Origin: Streptomyces dioscori
GTDB taxonomy: Bacteria > Actinomycetota > Actinomycetes > Streptomycetales > Streptomycetaceae
Length of the DNA: 64,000 bases
Direction: 5' to 3'
Assembly: GCF_003024195.1 (NCBI RefSeq)
Contig: NZ_KZ679066.1
Location: 1-64,000, forward strand
Shown here: in pieces, positions 17,672-24,070 of the stretch
How the letters are laid out: each line of letters starts with the position of its first letter
Position numbering within the stretch: position 1 is the first letter of the stretch
Position numbers and translations under genes: made by a program
Notes under the pieces: generated by a model
The model's database searches: none
What the model was told of the DNA's origin: nothing
Seen by the model: only the letters and a program-made list of their open reading frames with translations

Positions 17672-19027
17672 TCACTGGTCGTGACCCGAACCATCACCCG
17701 CAGCGTCACCGGCCTGGTCACCGGCATCGCCGGCCTGCTCCTCGCCCCCGACGGCCTCACCACCGACATCCTCACCGCCGACCGCGTCACCACCGGCCCC
17801 GGCTTCCTCACCGGCACCCGCCTCTTCACCAGCGCCCGCTTCCTCGCCGGCCCCGGCCTCTTCACCAGCACCCGCTTCCTCACCGGCCCCGGCCTCCTCG
17901 CCCGCACCCGCGCCGCCCTCGCCGAGCGTCGCGCCCACGGCGGTCAGCGCGGTGGTCACCGGCTGGAAGAAGGTCTCGCCACCGACCGTGCAGTCGCCGC
18001 TGCCGCCCGAGGTCAGCCCGATCGCACTGCCCTCCGCGGTGAACAGCGAGCCGCCGCTGTCCCCGGGCTCGGCACAGACGTCGGTCTGGATGAGGCCGGT
18101 GACCGTGCCCTCCGGATAGTTCACGGTGGCGTCGAGACCGGTGACCTGACCGTCGTTGAGACCGGTGGTGCTGCCCATCCGGATGACCGTCTCGCCGACC
18201 GTGGCATCCGCGGCCGCCAGGATCTCCACGGTCTGCTCACCGGTGTTCACCGTGCTGGGAGCGACGGTCGCCGGGTCGTCGTACTTGACGAGGGCGAAGT
18301 CACCGGCACCGGGAAACGTGGCCGTCTCGACCGTGCCGATCGGCGCGCCGTCCTGCGCGTCCGACCACTCCGCGGCGGCGACACCGCAGTGGCCCGCGGT
18401 CAGGAAGGCCGGGCTGCCGTCGTCGGCGACGACGTTGAACCCGAGCGAGCAGCGCGCGCCGCCGCCGAAGATGGCGTCGCCGCCCTCGACGAACGTCTTG
18501 AACTCACCGGCGGACTTCTTGATGGTCGCCACGCCCGCGCCGAGCGTCTGGACGGTGGACTCCAGCTGGTCCCACTTCGCACCTGTGACGGTGCTGTCGG
18601 CGGTGACCTGGATCTTGTTCGTCCGGGGGTCGACGGCCCAGGAGGTGCCGGGGATGGTCGCGTCGGCCTTCAGCGTCTGGGACGCCGTCTTGAGTTCGGC
18701 GGTGCTGTTCTCGACCTGCCGGACCACCGCGCCCTTCTTCTCCGCCAGGATGATGTTGTTGTTGTCGCCCACGACGTTGATGATGAGCTGCTGCTTGCCG
18801 GAGTCGTAATATCCGCCGGCGTAGCTCTCACCGAGCAGTTCGGCCAGTTGAGAGGCGAGGTCAGACGCGTCCGCGGCCTTCAGCGTTCTGGGGGCGGCAC
18901 CTTCCGTCGCATCGGTCTGGGACGCCATCGCGTTGGGCAGGATGAGGGCTGCCGCGCCGAGCGCGACCACGCCTCCTGCGGCTATGACGGCCTTGCGCTT
19001 CGGTATCCGCTTGTGACTCAACTTCAT
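17672..19027 (-). CDS. streptogrisin-like S1E serine protease with acidic repeat tail
   Basis: A 451-residue secreted protease. It has a signal peptide (about 1-36), an alpha-lytic-type pro-region (about 45-185) and a mature chymotrypsin fold starting near IFGGGARCSLGFNV. Catalytic residues are H213 (TAGHC), D243 (GDFALVKYD) and S324 (EPGDSGGS). The last 80 residues (373-451) form an unusual tail with about six copies of GAGEEA, then Gly/Asp/Glu-rich sequence ending DGSGHDQ. It is highly acidic and probably disordered. The ATG at 19027 has CAGGAGGT close upstream. A subtilisin/trypsin inhibitor is encoded at 35.6 kb in the same window. Confidence 0.92.
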   Translation of the reverse strand: MKLSHKRIPKRKAVIAAGGVVALGAAALILPNAMASQTDATEGAAPRTLKAADASDLASQLAELLGESYAGGYYDSGKQQLIINVVGDNNNIILAEKKGAVVRQVENSTAELKTASQTLKADATIPGTSWAVDPRTNKIQVTADSTVTGAKWDQLESTVQTLGAGVATIKKSAGEFKTFVEGGDAIFGGGARCSLGFNVVADDGSPAFLTAGHCGVAAAEWSDAQDGAPIGTVETATFPGAGDFALVKYDDPATVAPSTVNTGEQTVEILAAADATVGETVIRMGSTTGLNDGQVTGLDATVNYPEGTVTGLIQTDVCAEPGDSGGSLFTAEGSAIGLTSGGSGDCTVGGETFFQPVTTALTAVGATLGEGGAGAGEEAGAGEEAGAGEEAGAGEEAGAGEEAGAGEEAGAGGDAVGGEDVGGEAVGGEEQAGDAGDQAGDAAGDGSGHDQ

Positions 19028-19480
19028 GACCTCCTGGGGACTGGGGGTCCGAGCCGCCGAATGACGGCTGACTGCGGGCGCCTGGATGGCTGTTGATACG
19101 CAAGCGGTACGTGGGGCGTTCAAACTTGTTGCGCAACTTCCTTTGCGAAAGCGCGAATCGGCCGCGCGGGAGGTTCGGGCCGCGACGACGGGGACCGACG
19201 GCCCCATGACGCTGACCACCACGGATACCGGCCGGCCCGCCCGGACGGCGTCACCCGCTCGATGCCGGAACCGGTCGGCGGCGCGGGAAGCATCCCAGCC
19301 GAAAGCGCGAAAGTGACGGGAATACGGCCACATGGCTCTCGGGCCGCGCCGGTTCATTCGGGTGTATTCGGGACTGTTCCCGCGACGTCACAGGAAATGC
19401 GGCGCCCCTGACGCATCCATGGGGATCCCCCCATTGATCCCCCATTGGATCTCTGTGTCCCATAGGCCTACCTTCGATAC
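19028..19480. promoter_or_regulatory. divergent region; putative leaderless promoter for the DJ-1 family gene
   Basis: No gene is supported in these 453 bases. At the right end TTGGAT (19445-19450), an 18-base spacer and TACCTT (19469-19474) lie just 7 bases before the ATG at 19481. No ribosome binding site is present. This fits a leaderless transcript starting at or next to the ATG, which is common in Streptomyces. CCCATTG is repeated nearby at about 19430 and 19441. Confidence 0.4.
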
Positions 19481-20176
19481 ATGTCGAAGATTCTTTTCGT
19501 AGTGACCGGTGCCGATTCCTGGACTCTCGCGGACGGCACGAAGCACCCGACCGGATTCTGGGCTGAGGAGGCCGTCGCCCCGTACGAGGCATTCAAGGCC
19601 GCCGGCCACGAGATCGTCGTGGCCACCCCGGGCGGGGTCGTCCCGACCGTGGACCAGGGCAGCCTGGCCCCCGAGCTGAACGGCGGGCAGGAGGGCGCGG
19701 AGAAGGTCGCCGCCACCCTCGCCTCGTTCGACGGGCTGCGGCGTCCGATCCGCCTGGAGGACGTGGACCTCGACGCGTACGCGGCCGTCTACTACCCCGG
19801 CGGCCACGGGCCCATGGAGGACCTCGCGGTCGACGCCGACTCGGGCCGCCTGCTCGTCCGCGCCCTGGAGTCGGGAAAGCCGCTGGGTGTGGTCTGCCAC
19901 GCCCCGTCCGCGCTGCTGGCGGCGACCACGGAGGACGGCGGCAACGCCTTCGCCGGCTACCGCCTGACGGGGTTCACCAACATCGAGGAGACCCAGGCGG
20001 GGTTCGCGGAGAAGGCCAAGTGGCTGCTCCAGGACCGTCTGGTGGAGATCGGCGCCGACTTCCGGGAGGGCGAGCCGTGGGCCCCGTACGTGGTCGTCGA
20101 CCGCAACCTCGTCACCGGCCAGAACCCCGCCTCCTCCGCTCCGCTCGCGGCCGAGCTCCTCAAGAAGCTCGACTGA
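19481..20176 (+). CDS. DJ-1/PfpI (class I glutamine amidotransferase-like) protein
   Basis: A 231-residue protein of the Hsp31/PfpI branch. The nucleophile elbow is VVCHAP, with C139 and H140. YYPGGHGPM (about 104-112) is the conserved glycine-rich loop with the partner acidic residue nearby. The N-terminal SKILFVVTGADSW is the usual first strand. Relatives act as glyoxalase III-type or deglycase-like stress proteins, so protection against methylglyoxal or carbonyl stress is likely (family inference). No Shine-Dalgarno site is seen and the start is probably leaderless. The gene stands alone between the protease and the bacteriocin-type locus. Confidence 0.88.
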   Translation: MSKILFVVTGADSWTLADGTKHPTGFWAEEAVAPYEAFKAAGHEIVVATPGGVVPTVDQGSLAPELNGGQEGAEKVAATLASFDGLRRPIRLEDVDLDAYAAVYYPGGHGPMEDLAVDADSGRLLVRALESGKPLGVVCHAPSALLAATTEDGGNAFAGYRLTGFTNIEETQAGFAEKAKWLLQDRLVEIGADFREGEPWAPYVVVDRNLVTGQNPASSAPLAAELLKKLD

Positions 20177-20640
20177 CCGCGGACCGGTCACCTTCAGCGA
20201 CCGGGCGGTGACGGAAAGCCCGCCGGCCGGAGCGGAATCCTGGCTTCAGCAAATCTGCACAGCGAATACGCAGTGGAGTCACGGCACGCGGCGAATCCGC
20301 ACAACGGATCGTCGCGTGCCGCGCCATTGGCGAGGTGTGCCCGATTCAGGTTCCGCCTTGTGTTGCGGAGATGTGCATGACCTCCGGGGCCATGTGAAGA
20401 AGTCGCCACCACGCGGTGCGCAGGCCTGCACGGTTGAACCGATCGGGCTCCGAAATGCCCCGTTCGTATGGCCCGTTGATTGGATGAGCGATGCGCCGCC
20501 GTGCTTTGATCCATTGCACCGCGGGGGCCGTTCCTCGGATTTCGTTTTCGGGATCCGGGCGCTCGCGGTCGCGGCCGACCATCTGTCCCCAGAGGGGGCC
20601 GCTCCCCCCTTGTGAATATCAATAGGAAGGGAAGTTCATC
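20177..20640. other. 464-bp upstream region of the precursor gene with a hairpin
   Basis: No gene is supported. A strong interrupted stem runs from GGCACGCG (20283-20290) with ATCCG (20295-20299) to CGGAT (20305-20309) with CGCGTGCC (20313-20320). It could end the DJ-1 transcript. The rest is less GC-rich than its surroundings and should contain the promoter of the precursor gene. No sigma-factor consensus is clear to me. Confidence 0.5.
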
Positions 20641-20856
20641 ATGAACTCCACCCCCCAGGTCCAGACCGCCGAGATCTCCGACGCCGACCTCGACAACGTC
20701 TCGGGTGGCCTCGCGCTGAACGCCCTCAGCACCGTCACCGGTGTGGTCGACGGCATCGCCCCGGTCTCCGGCCTCGTCGACACCGTCGTGGGCACGGTCG
20801 AGGGTGCGACCGGCCTGAACACCGCCCCGGTCACCGGCCTGGTCGCCGGTCTCTGA
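20641..20856 (+). CDS. double-glycine precursor peptide of a bacteriocin-type export system
   Basis: A 71-residue peptide. The leader (1-23) ends in DADLDNVSGG, a classic double-glycine cleavage site for C39 peptidases. The predicted 48-residue core has no Cys, Met, Lys, Arg, His or aromatic residue. It has nine Ser/Thr and three acidic residues (net charge about -3). V[ST]G[VL]V[DA] occurs three times (about residues 32-37, 42-47, 64-69). GGAAGGGAAG lies 7 bases before the ATG. The C39 ABC transporter, HlyD-like and NHLP transporter genes follow. Similar Streptomyces peptides are often labelled type A2 lantipeptide, but without Cys no lanthionine can form. The function is unknown. Confidence 0.8.
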   Translation: MNSTPQVQTAEISDADLDNVSGGLALNALSTVTGVVDGIAPVSGLVDTVVGTVEGATGLNTAPVTGLVAGL

Positions 20857-20880
20857 TCACTTCTGTGATCGCTTAGCGTG

Positions 20881-20945
20881 CCGTGAGTCCCGGAACCATT
20901 CCCCGGTTCCGGGACTCACGGGTGCTGCCTCTTTCTTTTGTTTTC
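20881..20945 (+). terminator. perfect 17-bp hairpin with T-rich tail between precursor and transporter genes
   Basis: CCGTGAGTCCCGGAACC (20881-20897) pairs perfectly with GGTTCCGGGACTCACGG (20905-20921) around a 7-base loop. The tail is CTCTTTCTTTTGTTTTC. It lies 25 bases after the precursor stop and about 55 bases before the HlyD gene. It probably stops most transcripts after the precursor, so that peptide mRNA exceeds transporter mRNA. Confidence 0.85.
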
Positions 20946-20998
20946 TGGCTCGGTTCGTCTTCGGGACGCGCCATCAGTCACTCGCAGGTGAGAATTCC

Positions 20999-21805
20999 GT
21001 GCAGTTCCGTCAACAGGCCCTCGCCAAACTGCAGTCGCCGGAGGAGCTGGACCTGCCGGTGCGCTTCGCCCGCCCCCAGGGCTGGCTCGTGCTGTGCGTG
21101 ACGGTCGTCGTCATGGCGGCCGCGTCGGTCTGGGCCGTGACGGGCTCCGTGGCGTCCACGGTGAGCGCGCCCGCCATCCTCACGCACGGGCAGGGCAGTT
21201 ACCTTCTGCAAAGCCCTGTCTCCGGCCAGGTCACCGCGGTCCTCACCGAGCAGGGCCGCCGGATCAAGGCGAACGCCCCCGTCCTCAAGGTCCGTACGGC
21301 CAGGGGTGAGACGGTCGTACGCAGCGTCGCCGCGGGCCGGGTCTCCGGGCTCGCCGCGACGATCGGCGCGATCATCAGCACCGGCACGAACGTGGCCGCG
21401 GTGGAGAAGGTCGCGGGCGCCGACGACCCCCTGTACGCGACGGTGTACGTGCCCGCCGAGAACGCCGCGACGATCCCCGCGAACGCCGCCGTCGACCTGA
21501 CCGTCCAGTCCGTGCCGACCCAGGAGTACGGGGTGCTGCGCGGCCATGTGAAGTCGGTGGACCGGGCGGCCCAGTCACCGCAGCAGATCGCCGCCTTCCT
21601 CGGCGACAGCCAACTGGGCGAGCAGTTCACCGAGAAGGGCCGGCCGGTGGCCGTCCTCGTCCGGCTCGACACCTCCTCCGGCACGAAGTCCGGCTACAAG
21701 TGGTCGTCGGCCGAGGGCCCGCCGTTCCGGCTCGACTCCATGGCCATGGCCGCCGGCTCGATCCGCCTGGACGACCAGCGCCCCATCGATTGGCTGCTGC
21801 CGTGA
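20999..21805 (+). CDS. NHLP bacteriocin-type secretion accessory protein (HlyD-like)
   Basis: A 268-residue membrane-fusion-like protein. It has a short cytoplasmic N-terminus (MQFRQQALAKLQSPEELDLP), which is typical of NHLP-type secretion proteins. One transmembrane helix follows at about 29-52 (WLVLCVTVVVMAAASVWAV). Beta-barrel and lipoyl-like halves follow (SPVSGQVTAVLTEQGRRIKA and AGRVSGLAATIGAIISTGT). In actinobacteria such proteins link inner-membrane ABC exporters to the cell wall space. The GTG start has AGGTGAG a few bases upstream. Its stop overlaps the next GTG, so it is coupled to the peptidase transporter. Confidence 0.85.
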   Translation: MQFRQQALAKLQSPEELDLPVRFARPQGWLVLCVTVVVMAAASVWAVTGSVASTVSAPAILTHGQGSYLLQSPVSGQVTAVLTEQGRRIKANAPVLKVRTARGETVVRSVAAGRVSGLAATIGAIISTGTNVAAVEKVAGADDPLYATVYVPAENAATIPANAAVDLTVQSVPTQEYGVLRGHVKSVDRAAQSPQQIAAFLGDSQLGEQFTEKGRPVAVLVRLDTSSGTKSGYKWSSAEGPPFRLDSMAMAAGSIRLDDQRPIDWLLP

Positions 21806-24069
21806 CCGCACCCCAGGACACCTCGTCCGCCACGCACACCACCGGAGCCGAACTGCCGCCGCCCGTACGGGGCCGCCGCCGCTCGGCGCCCCCGAAGCGC
21901 AAGGTCCCCAAGGGCCGGGGCGGACGCGCCCGTACGCCCACCGTCCTGCAGATGGAGGCCGTGGAGTGCGGCGCCGCCTCCCTCGCGATGGTCCTCGCCC
22001 ACCACGGGCGGCACATCCCGCTGGAGGAACTGCGGATCGCCTGCGGTGTCTCGCGCGACGGCTCGCGGGCCAGCAACCTGCTGAAGGCGGCCCGCAGTTA
22101 CGGCCTGACGGCCAAGGGCATGCAGATGGACACGGCGGCGCTCGCCGAGGTGCAGGCCCCGGCGATCCTGTTCTGGGAGTTCAACCACTACGTCGTCCTC
22201 GATGGGATCGGGCGCCGTCTGGGCCGGCGCGGGGTGCACATCAACGACCCCGCCAAGGGCCGGCGTTTCATCTCCATGGAGGACTTCGACACCAGTTTCA
22301 CGGGCGTCGTCCTCGTCCTGGAACCGGGTCCTGATTTCGAGAAGGGTGGCCGCAGGCCCGGCGTCATGGGTGCGATGCCCGCCCGGCTGCGCGGCACCTC
22401 GGGCACCATGCCCGCCGCCGTGCTGGCCAGCCTGCTCCTGGTGGCGGTCGGCGCCGCCGTGCCTGCGCTCAGCCGCACGTACATCGACATGTTCCTGATC
22501 GGCGGGCAGACCTCGCTGCTCGGGGTGCTGTTCGCGTCGATGGGCGCGAGCGTGCTGCTGACGGTGGTGCTGACCTGGCTGCAGCAGGCGAACCTGCTGC
22601 GCGGCCGGCTGATTTCCTCGACGCTCAGCAGTGCCAAGTTCCTGCGGCATCTGCTGCGGCTGCCGGTCACGTTCTTCTCCCAGCGCAGCCCTGCCGACCT
22701 GGTGCAGCGGCTCCAGTCCAACGACGCGGTGGCCGAGACCCTGGCCCGGGACCTCGCGGCGGCGGGCGTGGACGCGGTCGTCGTGGTCCTGTACGCCGTC
22801 CTGCTCTACACCTACGATCCGCAGCTCACGGCGGTGGGTGTCGGAGTGGCGCTGCTCAACGTGGTGGCGATGCGGGTCGTGATCCGGCTGCGGGCGACGC
22901 GCACGGCGAAGCTGCGGGCCGACAACGCGCGGCTCACCAACACGGCCTATACGGGCCTGCAGTTGATCGAGACGATGAAGGCGACCGGCGGCGAGGACGG
23001 CTACTTCCGCAAGTGGGCGGGACAGCACGCCACCACGCTGGAGGAGCAGCAGCGCCTCGGCGTGCCGAGCGCCTGGCTGGGTGTCGTGGCGCCGACGCTG
23101 GCGACGCTCAACAGCGCCCTGATCCTGTGGATCGGCGGCATGCGGGCCGTGGAGGGACACATCTCCGTGGGTCTGCTCGTGGCGTTCCAGGCGCTGGTGA
23201 CCCGCTTCACCGCGCCGATCACCCGGCTCAACGGTGTGGCGGGCCGTATCCAGGACTTCGCGGCCGACGTGGCCCGGCTGAAGGACGTCGAGAACTTCGC
23301 CGCCGACCCGCTCTACTCGCGGCGCGGCGCGAACGACAGCACCCGTCGGCTGCAGGGCCATGTGGAGCTGGAGAACATCACCTTCGGCTACAGCCCGCTC
23401 GACAAGCCGCTGCTGTCCGGCTTCTCGCTGACGGTCGGTCCGGGCCGGCAGGTGGCCCTGGTCGGCGGTTCCGGCAGCGGCAAGTCGACGGTGTCCAGGC
23501 TGATCTCGGGCCTGTACACGCCGTGGGAGGGTGTGATCCGGATCGACGGGCAGTGGCTGGAGGACATCCCGCGCGGCGCGCTCGCCTCCTCCGTCTCCTT
23601 CGTCGACCAGGACGTGTTCCTCTTCGAGGGCACGGTCCGCGACAACATCGCCCTGTGGGACCCGTCGGTCCCGGACGAGGCGGTGGTCGAGGCGCTGCGG
23701 GACGCGGCGCTGTACGACGTGGTGATGCGGCGCCCGGGTGGCATCCAGAGCCGGGTCGAGCAGGACGGCCGTAACTTCTCCGGCGGGCAGCGCCAACGCC
23801 TGGAGATCGCGCGGGCGTTGGTGCGCAGGCCCAGCATCCTGGTGCTCGACGAGGTGACGAGCGCGCTGGACGCCGAGACCGAGCAGCTCGTGATGGACAA
23901 CCTGCGCAGGCGCGGCTGTGCCTGTGTGGTCATCGCGCACCGGCTGAGCACCGTGCGCGACAGCGACGAGATCGTGGTGCTCCAGCACGGCACGGTCGTG
24001 GAACGCGGGCGTCACGACGCCCTGGTGGCGGCCGGCGGCGCGTACGCCGAGCTGGTCAGGGAGCGATGA
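21802..24069 (+). CDS. C39 peptidase-containing ABC exporter (NHLP type)
   Basis: A 755-residue peptidase, permease and ATPase fusion. The C39 domain has Cys C56 (QMEAVECGAAS), His H129 (NHYVVLDG) and Asp D149 (NDP), the triad that cuts after double glycine. Six transmembrane helices follow at about 190-480. The nucleotide-binding domain has Walker A GGSGSGKST (about 554-562), signature FSGGQRQR and Walker B ILVLDEVTSALD. It should remove the VSGG leader from the 71-residue peptide and export the core. The GTG start at 21802 overlaps the HlyD stop (GTGA). Confidence 0.92.
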   Translation: MTAPQDTSSATHTTGAELPPPVRGRRRSAPPKRKVPKGRGGRARTPTVLQMEAVECGAASLAMVLAHHGRHIPLEELRIACGVSRDGSRASNLLKAARSYGLTAKGMQMDTAALAEVQAPAILFWEFNHYVVLDGIGRRLGRRGVHINDPAKGRRFISMEDFDTSFTGVVLVLEPGPDFEKGGRRPGVMGAMPARLRGTSGTMPAAVLASLLLVAVGAAVPALSRTYIDMFLIGGQTSLLGVLFASMGASVLLTVVLTWLQQANLLRGRLISSTLSSAKFLRHLLRLPVTFFSQRSPADLVQRLQSNDAVAETLARDLAAAGVDAVVVVLYAVLLYTYDPQLTAVGVGVALLNVVAMRVVIRLRATRTAKLRADNARLTNTAYTGLQLIETMKATGGEDGYFRKWAGQHATTLEEQQRLGVPSAWLGVVAPTLATLNSALILWIGGMRAVEGHISVGLLVAFQALVTRFTAPITRLNGVAGRIQDFAADVARLKDVENFAADPLYSRRGANDSTRRLQGHVELENITFGYSPLDKPLLSGFSLTVGPGRQVALVGGSGSGKSTVSRLISGLYTPWEGVIRIDGQWLEDIPRGALASSVSFVDQDVFLFEGTVRDNIALWDPSVPDEAVVEALRDAALYDVVMRRPGGIQSRVEQDGRNFSGGQRQRLEIARALVRRPSILVLDEVTSALDAETEQLVMDNLRRRGCACVVIAHRLSTVRDSDEIVVLQHGTVVERGRHDALVAAGGAYAELVRER

Positions 24070-24070
24070 G

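Noticed and set aside
20641..20856. Calling the precursor a lanthipeptide
   Set aside because: The core has no Cys, so no lanthionine can form, and no LanM, LanB or LanC gene is in the window. Only the leader and exporter type are supported.
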